The notes below the pieces were generated by a model that worked only from the letters and a program-made list of their open reading frames with translations, was not told the DNA's origin and searched no databases. A stretch of DNA of 64,000 bases. Origin: Methylobacterium sp. B4. GTDB lineage: Bacteria > Pseudomonadota > Alphaproteobacteria > Rhizobiales > Beijerinckiaceae. The translations under genes and the position numbers were made by a program. The stretch is taken from the NCBI RefSeq assembly GCF_003201865.1, contig NZ_QJJJ01000022.1, forward strand, positions 1-64,000, in the 5' to 3' direction. This document shows positions 28,363 through 38,003 of this stretch, one piece after another (the stretch's first letter is position 1; every line of letters starts with the position of its first letter).

Positions 28363-29559
28363 TCAGCTCCGTCCCACCGCTTCCACCGACCGCGCCGGAT
28401 TCTCGGCGATCCGACGCCGCCGCGCCCGGCGGCGCAGCCAGTAGAGCGTCGCGCCGGTCGCGAAAAACCCCGGCATCGCCAGGGCGGCGAGGCAGAACAG
28501 CAGCGCGGCGGGAGCGCCGAAGAAGCGGCCGCGATGCACCTCCAGCATGTTCTGAGCGATGCGGGTGCCGAGTCCCGCTTCGTCGGAGCGCCGGTCGGTG
28601 ACGAGCGCGCCGGTTCGGGCGTCGTAGGTGGCCTCGTTGCGTGGGCTCCCCTCCGCGGCGTGCCAGCGGATGCGGATCGTTGCCGTCTCGGGTGCCGGCA
28701 GGGTGACGGTGACGAGCCGTGCCGCGTGCGTGGCCGAGAAGGCCGCCCAGGCCGCATCGACGGCGGGTGAACCGTCGGGGCCGAGGTCGGGGGCCTTGCG
28801 TTCCGGCATCCGCCCGGCGGGGCGCGTCTCGGGAAACTGCCCCGTGAGGAGCCAGGTGGCGCCGGCGCGATACCCCTCGTAGGACCACCACAGCCCCGAC
28901 AGGGCGAGGATGGCATAGACCGGCAGCAGCCACGTGCCGATCACCGCGTGCAGGGACCACCAGCGCGCACGGCCGGGCCGGGCGAGGTTCGGCCGGAGCC
29001 AGACCCGCCAGCCGTGCCGTCCCGGCCAGCGCAGGAAGAGGCCGCTGCCGAGGAAGACGAGAAGGGCCAGGGCGCAGGCTCCGGTGAGCGTGCGGCCCCA
29101 GCCCTTGCCCTCACCGGGGATCAGCAGCCAGCGGTGCAGGTGCTCCACCGTGGCGAAGGCCGCTTCCAGCCGCATGGGGCCGAGCACCGTTCCGTCGTAG
29201 GGATCGGCGTAGACCGAGGGCGGACGCTCGCCGCCCGCCCGCGGCCGGGCGAAGCGGGCCACGACGCTCCGGCCCGGATCATCGTTCGCCAGGGTCAGGG
29301 CGGCGACCCGCCGCTCCTGCCCGGCCTCCCGCGCCTGCGCCTCGATTCGCGCCGCCAGCGGACCCGGCGCCAGGCCGGGCAGCCCGTCCCGCACCGCCAC
29401 CGCCAAGCGGTCGCGGTTGGCGGTGGCGATGACCGCCTCCTCGTAGCTCATCAGCGCCCCCGTCACGCCCATCAGCGCGAGCACGAGCCCGGCGGTGAGG
29501 CCGAGCGCCCAGTGCAGGCGAAACAAGAGGGTGCGGAGGGAGGGGAGGGCGCGCGGCAT
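28363..29559 (-). CDS. PepSY-domain inner-membrane protein (iron-uptake reductase type)
   Basis: 398 residues with four membrane helices (FRLHWALGLTAGLVLALMGV near 12-32; around 165-185; around 210-230; and a C-terminal one near 360-380). The PepSY-associated pattern includes HLHRWLLIPGEGKGWGR and WWSLHAVIGTWLLPVYAILA. Conserved histidines in the helices probably bind heme. Such proteins sit next to siderophore receptors and are thought to reduce ferric siderophores in the periplasm. It lies 32 bases after the TonB receptor gene, so the two form an operon. ATG 29559. Confidence 0.88.
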   Translation of the reverse strand: MPRALPSLRTLLFRLHWALGLTAGLVLALMGVTGALMSYEEAVIATANRDRLAVAVRDGLPGLAPGPLAARIEAQAREAGQERRVAALTLANDDPGRSVVARFARPRAGGERPPSVYADPYDGTVLGPMRLEAAFATVEHLHRWLLIPGEGKGWGRTLTGACALALLVFLGSGLFLRWPGRHGWRVWLRPNLARPGRARWWSLHAVIGTWLLPVYAILALSGLWWSYEGYRAGATWLLTGQFPETRPAGRMPERKAPDLGPDGSPAVDAAWAAFSATHAARLVTVTLPAPETATIRIRWHAAEGSPRNEATYDARTGALVTDRRSDEAGLGTRIAQNMLEVHRGRFFGAPAALLFCLAALAMPGFFATGATLYWLRRRARRRRIAENPARSVEAVGRS

Positions 29560-29591
29560 GTCGCTCCGGGGAGATCCGATCTCGGCTGTCC

Positions 29592-31805
29592 TCAATACCG
29601 TGCGGTCAGGCTGGCCAGCACCGTCAGGGGGGCGCCGGGCAGGTTGTTGAACTGATTGAAGGGCTGCTCGATGTAGCGCCGGTCGGTCAGGTTGCGGCCG
29701 TTCACGGCGAAGCGCCAGGTCGGGTCGAGTTCGTAGAACAGGGCCGCATCGAGCCGGGCATAGGCGCCGACCTTGTAGGTGTTGGTGATGTCGCCGAAGC
29801 GCTCGCCGACATAGGTGACGCCGGCGCCGAAGCCCCAGCCCCGGAAGGGGCCGGCCTGGAACTGGTAGGTCGACCACAGGCTGGTGCTGAAGACCGGCGC
29901 CGCGGGCAGGCGGTTGCCGACCGGGACCGTCGAATCCTTCGTCACCGTCGCATCCAGGTAGCCGATGCCGCCGATGACCTTCCAGCCCGGTAGGATCTCG
30001 CCCGCGATGTCGCCCTCGAACCCTTGCGAGCGCTGCTCGCCGGTGATGATCGAGAAGCCGGTATTGACCGGATCGGCGACGGCGACGTTCGCCCGCAGGA
30101 TGCGGAAGGCAGCGCCGCTGACCGTGAGCTGGTCGGGAATCAGGTCGAAGCGGGCGCCCACCTCCACCTGCTCGCCGGTCTCCGGGGGCGGGGTCGCGAC
30201 GTCGAGGACGTTGGCGGTCTGCGGCGTGAAGGAGGTCGTGTAGCTGCCGTAGAGCGTCAGCGGCTCCAGCGGCCGCCAGACGAGACCGACCCGCGGCGAG
30301 GTGCCCGTGAGATTCTGCTCCGGCGGGATCGCCCGCGTAGTCGGCGTGCGCTGGAAGTAGAGCTGGTTGGCGGTATCGAGGCGTACGCCGAACACGAGCT
30401 GCAGCCCGGGGAAGAACTCGATCTGGTCCTGCAGGTAGACCCCGAACAGGTGGAGCTTCTGGCGCAGGTCGCTCTGCAGGGTGAGCGTGCCGATCTGCGG
30501 CACCGACCCCCGGATCGGGTTGAGGAAGGAGACCGACGTCGCCGCTCCCTGCGTGGTGAGGGGATGGCGGAAGCCGTCCACGATCTCGAAACCGGCCAGC
30601 GCCGTGTGGCGGAAGCCGAACGGGTCCTCGAAGCGCCAGAGCGCCTCGGTCCGGCTGTCGATGGAGTGGTAGATCGAGTCGGTCTCGGTGAGGCGGCGCG
30701 TCACCGTGGTGCCGGCGGCGTTGACGCCGGTGGCCCGGGTCGCCAGGGCGTCGAAGGCGCCCCACTGGCCGTTGATGGCCTGCCGCAGGGTCAGGTTCTC
30801 GTTCACGTCGTGCTCGGCGAGCAGCGTGATCATGTTCGATTCGCCGTAATAGCGGGACCACGGCTCGCCGTAGTAGCGGCGGATGTTGTCGAGCGGGACC
30901 CGGCCGCGAAAAGCGATCAGGCCTTCGTCGTACTGGCTGTGCTGGCGGCTGAACTCGGCGTTGAGGTAGACGCGGGTGGACGGGTCGGGATTCCAGAAGA
31001 AGGCCGGCGCGAAGAAGTGGCGGGAATTCTCCGGGCCGCCGAAATCGCGGAAGGTCGCGTCGTTCTGCGTGCCGAAGCTGAAGCGGGCGGCAAGCCCCTC
31101 CACGCTCGGGATCGCTCCCGAGACCGAGCCCTGCACACGCCGGAAGCCGTAGGAGCCGCCCTGCACGGTGAGGTCGGCGGTGGGCGTGAAGGTCGGTTGG
31201 CGCGTCACGATGTTGATGAGGCCGCCGGGATCGCCCTGCCCATAGAGGACGGAGGCCGGGCCTTTGAGCACCTCGATCCGCTCGACATTGGCGAGATCCC
31301 GCTGCGTCGGCTGGAAGGAGTTGGCCGGGTTCATCAGCAGGCCGTCGATCGCGTAGGTCTGCGTGCGGAAGCCGCGCAGGATGTAGGTGTCGGAGCGGCC
31401 CTGGATCGTGCCCGCCGGCTGAACGTTGCTGACGTTGGTGAGCGCGTCGGTGAGGCGGACCGCCTGCTGATCGACCAGCACCTCGCGGGGTACGACCTGG
31501 ACCGATTGCGGCGCGTCGCGCAGGGCGGTGTCCGTCCGGGTGGCACTCGCCGAGCGCGTCGCCCGATAGCCGACCACCGGGCCGCTCGCCCGCTCGCCGC
31601 TGCCCGTCACCGAGAGTTCGGACAGGACGGTCTCGCCCGCCTCCGGCGCGACCGTCTGCGCGCGCAGGCCCAGCGGCCAGGCCGAGAGAAGAGCCATGGA
31701 CAAGCCGGTTCGGGCGAGGAGAACGACGGCTCCGTCCCCGTCGCGGCGATCCGTTCCCCGCGCTGCCTTGCCCATCGCCGTTCCGATCCGAAGCCGGCGC
31801 TCCAT
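29592..31805 (-). CDS. TonB-dependent siderophore receptor
   Basis: 737 residues from ATG 31805. A long basic leader precedes the hydrophobic signal segment (GLSMALLSAWPLGLRAQT). The plug has LSVTGSG (TonB box region), SVQVVPREVLVDQQ, YILRGFRTQTYAIDGL and VERIEVLKGPASVLYGQGDP, the hallmark of ferric-siderophore receptors of the FpvA/FhuE group. The barrel ends in an aromatic residue (ASLTARY). A start at 31775 (MGKAARG) would shorten the leader. It is expressed with the PepSY protein downstream; iron control is expected. Confidence 0.92.
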   Translation of the reverse strand: MERRLRIGTAMGKAARGTDRRDGDGAVVLLARTGLSMALLSAWPLGLRAQTVAPEAGETVLSELSVTGSGERASGPVVGYRATRSASATRTDTALRDAPQSVQVVPREVLVDQQAVRLTDALTNVSNVQPAGTIQGRSDTYILRGFRTQTYAIDGLLMNPANSFQPTQRDLANVERIEVLKGPASVLYGQGDPGGLINIVTRQPTFTPTADLTVQGGSYGFRRVQGSVSGAIPSVEGLAARFSFGTQNDATFRDFGGPENSRHFFAPAFFWNPDPSTRVYLNAEFSRQHSQYDEGLIAFRGRVPLDNIRRYYGEPWSRYYGESNMITLLAEHDVNENLTLRQAINGQWGAFDALATRATGVNAAGTTVTRRLTETDSIYHSIDSRTEALWRFEDPFGFRHTALAGFEIVDGFRHPLTTQGAATSVSFLNPIRGSVPQIGTLTLQSDLRQKLHLFGVYLQDQIEFFPGLQLVFGVRLDTANQLYFQRTPTTRAIPPEQNLTGTSPRVGLVWRPLEPLTLYGSYTTSFTPQTANVLDVATPPPETGEQVEVGARFDLIPDQLTVSGAAFRILRANVAVADPVNTGFSIITGEQRSQGFEGDIAGEILPGWKVIGGIGYLDATVTKDSTVPVGNRLPAAPVFSTSLWSTYQFQAGPFRGWGFGAGVTYVGERFGDITNTYKVGAYARLDAALFYELDPTWRFAVNGRNLTDRRYIEQPFNQFNNLPGAPLTVLASLTARY

Positions 31806-31920
31806 GACCGGTCGGGGGCCTTTACATAGGATGTTTTTGTAACGGCAAGCGTCCGCCCAACGATTTCCCGGGATGCTGCCCATCGCATGTAAGGCGTTGC
31901 GATCAGACAACAATTTGTCA

Positions 31921-31936
31921 TTCTTCTAAAGAAGAA
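31921..31936. promoter_or_regulatory. candidate iron-responsive palindrome upstream of the siderophore receptor
   Basis: TTCTTC-TAAA-GAAGAA is a perfect 6-base inverted repeat 116 bases upstream of the receptor ATG, between two divergent genes. On the receptor's strand it includes TTTAGAA, a half-site of the rhizobial Irr-type element. The assignment to Irr is inference. Confidence 0.4.
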
Positions 31937-32054
31937 CTGGCTCACGAACGCTTGTGCCGGCCCGCCCTCGCCCCCTGTCCGCCATCGCGTCTACAATGGA
32001 CGATCGTCGCGTCTCCGATCCTCGAGACGAAGGCCAGGGCGGGGCGCACCGGAC

Positions 32055-32555
32055 ATGCGACGCCTTCTCAAGTTTCTCCACACCATGGGCGCGGTCGGGC
32101 TGATGGGAGCGATGGCCTGCTTCATCGTGCTCCTGAGCCTGACCCCTCCGCCGTCCTCGCTGGCCGGCTACGCGCTGATGCGCGGGGCGATGGGGGCGGT
32201 CGCCACTTGGATCTTCCTGCCCTCCCTCGGCCTGACGCTGGTGTCCGGGCTGCTGGCCGTTGCGCTCCACCCGGGGTTTCGCGAGGCGGGCTGGGCCTGG
32301 GTCAAGCTCGCCACCGGTGTGCTGGTATTCGAGGGCGGCTTCGTCGGCATCCAGGGGCCGATGCAGGAGGAGGCCCGCCGCAGCGCCGCCGCCCTCGCCG
32401 GGCAGCTCGACCCCGCTACCCTTACCGGGGCGCTCGCGGCCGAGCGCAACACGCTCTGGGTGATCCTCGCCGTCGCGGTGGTCAACGTCGTGCTCGGCAT
32501 CTGGCGGCCCCGGATCCTGCGGCTTCCGCGGTCCGATCCGCCCCGGCCGGCCTGA
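32055..32555 (+). CDS. four-helix inner-membrane protein (DUF2269-like)
   Basis: 166 residues. Helices at about 6-28 (FLHTMGAVGLMGAMACFIVL), 47-70, 82-99 and 133-150 give a compact four-helix bundle. The conserved FLHTMG at the start of helix 1 is typical of DUF2269/CopD-like membrane proteins, some of which bind heme through such histidines. It lies upstream of the sulfite oxidase-like gene on the same strand (188-base gap) and might be its membrane electron partner; that is inference. Confidence 0.7.
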   Translation: MRRLLKFLHTMGAVGLMGAMACFIVLLSLTPPPSSLAGYALMRGAMGAVATWIFLPSLGLTLVSGLLAVALHPGFREAGWAWVKLATGVLVFEGGFVGIQGPMQEEARRSAAALAGQLDPATLTGALAAERNTLWVILAVAVVNVVLGIWRPRILRLPRSDPPRPA

Positions 32556-32743
32556 TTGCGGCTCCCGGGAGGCGCTGCCGGACGGGTTGCGTCGCCGCCG
32601 CTTGCCGGCAAAGCATGGCCGGGACGCGGGAACGCTTTGGGGGCAAGCCCCGTTTGCGGCGCCTGAGGGGCCTGTCGGACGAAGCGGCGTTGCGGCAAGA
32701 ATGTCGGCCTCGAGGCCGATACGAAGGGTCGACGGAGAAGGGC

Positions 32744-33349
32744 ATGGCGACGCGAGGCTTCACCGGGCGGCCCCCGGAGGCGGGAATCCGCGAGCGGCTC
32801 CCGCCCGGCCAGTATCTGACCGACGACTTTCCCGTGCTCCAGCTCGGGCCGACGCCGCGGGTCTCGACCGAGGGCTGGCGCTTCACCCTGCGTCAGGGTT
32901 CCCGGCCGCTGGCGAGCTGGAACTGGGAGGAGTTCGCGGAACTGCCCCGCACCCGCTGGCGCGGCGACATCCACTGCGTGACCAAGTGGTCGAAGTTCGA
33001 CACCGCCTGGGAGGGCGTGAGCTTCGACGACGTCCTAGCGGCGGCCGGCCTCGTGGCGCCCACGGGCTTCGTGCTGGCGGAAGGCCACGACGACTACACC
33101 ACCAACATCCCGGTCGCGGATCTGACCGAGGGCAAGGCGATGGTGGCGACCCATTACGACGGCCAGCCGATCCCGCCCGATCACGGCGGTCCGGCGCGCC
33201 TGCTCGTGCCGCATCTCTATTTCTGGAAGAGCGCCAAATGGGTGAAGGGCCTGCGCTTCACGGAGCGGGACGAGGCCGGGTTCTGGGAGCTGCGCGGCTA
33301 CCACATGTACGGCGATCCCTGGCGCGAGCAGCGCTTCAGTGGCGATTGA
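32744..33349 (+). CDS. sulfite oxidase-like molybdopterin oxidoreductase
   Basis: 201 residues, the size of the minimal molybdenum-cofactor domain of the sulfite oxidase superfamily (MsrP/YedY-like). The molybdenum-ligating cysteine is Cys78 in GDIHCVTKWSKFD. The later blocks DDYTTNIPVADL, HGGPARLLVPHLYFWKSAKW and the terminal GYHMYGDPWREQRF are conserved in this group. There is no Tat or Sec signal, so it appears cytoplasmic, unlike MsrP. Its gene end overlaps the start of a flavin reductase gene, its probable electron donor. GGAGAAGG precedes ATG 32744. Confidence 0.9.
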   Translation: MATRGFTGRPPEAGIRERLPPGQYLTDDFPVLQLGPTPRVSTEGWRFTLRQGSRPLASWNWEEFAELPRTRWRGDIHCVTKWSKFDTAWEGVSFDDVLAAAGLVAPTGFVLAEGHDDYTTNIPVADLTEGKAMVATHYDGQPIPPDHGGPARLLVPHLYFWKSAKWVKGLRFTERDEAGFWELRGYHMYGDPWREQRFSGD

Positions 33350-34094
33350 GGACACCCGCCCCGTGAGCGGCGGCGCTCCCTCGCGCTGGCGCGCCGCGAC
33401 GATCCGGTCGATCGCGCCCGTGACGCCGCGGGTGAAGAGTTTTCGATTCGCGCCCCTGCCGACGCCCTTCGAGCGGCCCCACCGGGCCGGCCAGCACGTC
33501 GACGTGCGCCTGACCGCACCCGACGGCTATCAGGCGCAGCGCAGCTACTCCATCGCCTCGGCGCCCGGCGATCCCGCCGGCCTCGAACTGATGATCGAGG
33601 GGCTGGAGGCGGGCGAGGTCTCGGGCTTCTTCAACGACACAGCCGAGGTCGGCGACGAAATCGAGCTGCGCGGCCCGCTCGGTGCCTTCGACTGGGGGCC
33701 GCAGGATGGCGGGCCGGTGCTGCTGATCGGCGGCGGGTCCGGGGTCGTGCCCCTGCTCGCCATGGTGCGCGAACGCGCCCTGCGCGCGCCCGACGTGCCG
33801 ATGTTGTTGATCTACTCGGCGCGCCGCGCCTCCGAGGCCATCGCCCGGGCGGAACTGGCCGCCCGCTCCCGCGACGAGACCGGCTTCGACCTCACCCTGC
33901 TCCTCACCCGCGAGGGGGCGACCGCCGGGCGGCGCATCGACCGGGTGATGATCGACACGGCGATCGAGTGCCTCGGCATGCCGCGCCGCGCCTTCGTCTG
34001 CGGCGGCAACGGCTTCGTCGGCACGGTGGCCGACCTGCTGGTCGATGCCGGCGTCAGGCCCGGCGCGATCCGCACCGAGCGGTTCGGCGGCTGA
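33339..34094 (+). CDS. ferredoxin reductase-type FAD/NAD-binding oxidoreductase
   Basis: 251 residues. An FAD-binding barrel (QRSYSIASAP is the RxYS flavin motif, near residue 68) is followed by an NAD(P)-binding domain with LLIGGGSGVVPLLAMV and FVCGGNGFVGTVADLL. No C-terminal iron-sulfur domain is present, so it delivers electrons straight to a partner. GTG 33339 overlaps the upstream sulfite oxidase-like gene by 11 bases; a second GTG at 33363 is possible. The pairing implies an NAD(P)H-to-molybdenum enzyme electron path. Confidence 0.88.
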   Translation: MAIEDTRPVSGGAPSRWRAATIRSIAPVTPRVKSFRFAPLPTPFERPHRAGQHVDVRLTAPDGYQAQRSYSIASAPGDPAGLELMIEGLEAGEVSGFFNDTAEVGDEIELRGPLGAFDWGPQDGGPVLLIGGGSGVVPLLAMVRERALRAPDVPMLLIYSARRASEAIARAELAARSRDETGFDLTLLLTREGATAGRRIDRVMIDTAIECLGMPRRAFVCGGNGFVGTVADLLVDAGVRPGAIRTERFGG

Positions 34095-34126
34095 CCCGTG
34101 CGGGCCGGCCGCCGATGGGGTGGGCC

Positions 34127-34501
34127 TCAGCCCTCCTCGTCGTTGTCGGAATCGTTGTCGATCAGGTCGGAGACGTCATCGTCGCCGTCCTCTTCCTCCA
34201 AGAAGGTATCGTCGTCCGTGCTCGTGCTGGCGTCGTCGCCGCCCTCGTCGTCGTCGACGCTGATGTCGGCATCGTCCTCGCTGGTCTCGGCCTCGTCGAG
34301 GGAGACGATCTCCGGGCCAGCCTTCTCGTCCTCTTCCTCGTCGTCCTCCGTCCGGCTGGCGACCGGCGGGGCGACCCGGCTCGTGGCGACCTGATAGATC
34401 GTGCCGCATTTCGGGCAGGTCGCCGGATCACGGTCGAGATCGTAGAACTTGGCACCGCAATTCATGCACTGGCGCTTGACGCCGAGTTCCGGTCTAGCCA
34501 C
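34127..34501 (-). CDS. FYDLN-acid domain protein (TIGR02300 family)
   Basis: 124 residues. The N terminus has a zinc-ribbon with two CxxC pairs (QCMNCGAKFYDL and ATCPKCGTIY) containing the FYDL signature. From about residue 50 the chain is extremely acidic: long runs of Asp and Glu (EDDEEEDEK; DDDEGGDD; EEEDGDDD) up to the end. The family is alphaproteobacterial and of unknown function. GTG 34501 gives the family start (ARPELGVKRQC). It is convergent with the flavin reductase gene. Confidence 0.88.
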   Translation of the reverse strand: MARPELGVKRQCMNCGAKFYDLDRDPATCPKCGTIYQVATSRVAPPVASRTEDDEEEDEKAGPEIVSLDEAETSEDDADISVDDDEGGDDASTSTDDDTFLEEEDGDDDVSDLIDNDSDNDEEG

Positions 34502-34723
34502 GGCAGCAAACCTCTGGGGGCATTGAGGAGGGAAAGGGTCCGGGAGAGCGGCCCCGTTAGTCGCAGCCTCCGCCCATGTCAAACGCCAAGTCGCCGTCAA
34601 GCCCCAAGTCGCCGACGCGCGGTCCGGGAGCGGCTCGCCGGCAGCCGGGGCCAATCGTTGATGCGGCAGCCTGATGGGCGATGGGATGGAAGCCGATCGG
34701 CCGGACGCCGATGGCGCATGCCG

Positions 34724-34978
34724 TCAGACGTGTCGCGCCCACTTGTTCTGACGGCGCTCGACGCTGATCCGTAGGAAGCGGCGGAAGGGCGTGTCGTTCA
34801 CCGACCCGTACCGGCCGAAATCGTGCAGCACCGCTTCGAGAGCGACGATGCGCTCGCTCGGCCGGCGATAGGCTCGTTCCAACTCGTCGAGGGCTTCGCA
34901 GATGCGCTTGACCGTCGTCGGATCGACTCCGGCAGATACGTGACCGACCTTGCGCAGGCACTGATTCACGGGCGTCAT
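34724..34978 (-). CDS. hypothetical 84-residue protein
   Basis: ATG 34978. A basic, mostly helical sequence (VDPTTVKRICEALDELERAY, FRRFLRISVERRQNKWARHV) with two cysteines and no membrane segment. No family recognised. A perfect 12-base palindrome lies 11 bases upstream of the ATG, suggesting tight local control. Codon use looks normal for the region. Confidence 0.5.
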   Translation of the reverse strand: MTPVNQCLRKVGHVSAGVDPTTVKRICEALDELERAYRRPSERIVALEAVLHDFGRYGSVNDTPFRRFLRISVERRQNKWARHV

Positions 34979-37297
<2,319 letters not shown>

Positions 37298-37311
<14 letters not shown>

Positions 37312-37663
37312 GGGCGCCTTCCAGCCACGCCTCCATCCGTAGGGCGAGATCGCGGGCATCGCCCGCGAGGTGCAGCCGCTTGATCCGGGAGGCCGCACCC
37401 GAGACGACCGTCACCTCCGCCTTTCGCAGCCCGAGGCTCCCGGCCACGAACGCGATGAGCGCCGCGTTCGCCGCGCCCTCCACCGGCGGCGCCGCGACCC
37501 GCAGGCCGAGGAGCGGCCGCCCGTCCACTTCCGTCCGGATGCCGTCGAGACCGGTGCGGCTCGCCCTCGGCGTCAGGCGCACCGCTAGCGTGAGGCCGTC
37601 CGGCTCACTCGTATAGGGGCGCGGTTCGGCATCGCTTCGCGGCAAGCTGGAGAGCGTCGGCAC
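37298..37663 (-). CDS. DUF167 (YggU) family protein
   Basis: 121 residues, slightly long for the family. The core is LTLAVRLTPRASRTGLDGI, LLGLRVAAPPVEGAANAAL, then LGLRKAEVTVVSGAASRIKR, the DUF167 signature. Function is unknown. GTG 37663 has GGAA at proper spacing; the first about 20 residues are not conserved, so a start further in is possible. It is convergent with cmk and overlaps it. Confidence 0.85.
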
Positions 37664-38003
37664 TGAGCGTATTCCTATCGACCCCGGTCCTGAAGGCTGC
37701 GAATCGCCCGAGAAGACGGGCGATATCGAACCTGCGCCGGCGCTTGGTGGTAAGATCCCGGGCATCTCTCACAATCTTGATCGCGCGTTCCGGGATGTTC
37801 GATCGTCACCTCTCGGACTCACGGTCGATCCACGGATCGAGGGTGGCAAGAAGAGAGGGTTGCTTTCCGTCGTTCCGGCGCAACCTCAGGGCAGGGAGTG
37901 TCGCAATCGCACGTGCCGTCGGCTCCTCCAGTGTCGATTTGGCAAGCAACAAGAATTAACTTTTGTAGGTTCCCAGTCGTGTTCAGGAAGGCTTCCTGGG
38001 CTG
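37664..38003. other. divergent gap, no gene seen
   Basis: This 340-base gap separates the DUF167 gene (minus) from the GGDEF-EAL gene (plus). It must hold their promoters. An in-frame extension of the GGDEF-EAL frame runs back to about 37860, but its composition (many Arg, Cys and Gln) is unlike a real N terminus. No repeats stand out. Confidence 0.4.

Noticed and set aside
30024-31829. 601-codon plus-strand frame over the siderophore receptor
   Set aside because: Antisense shadow of a certain TonB receptor gene.
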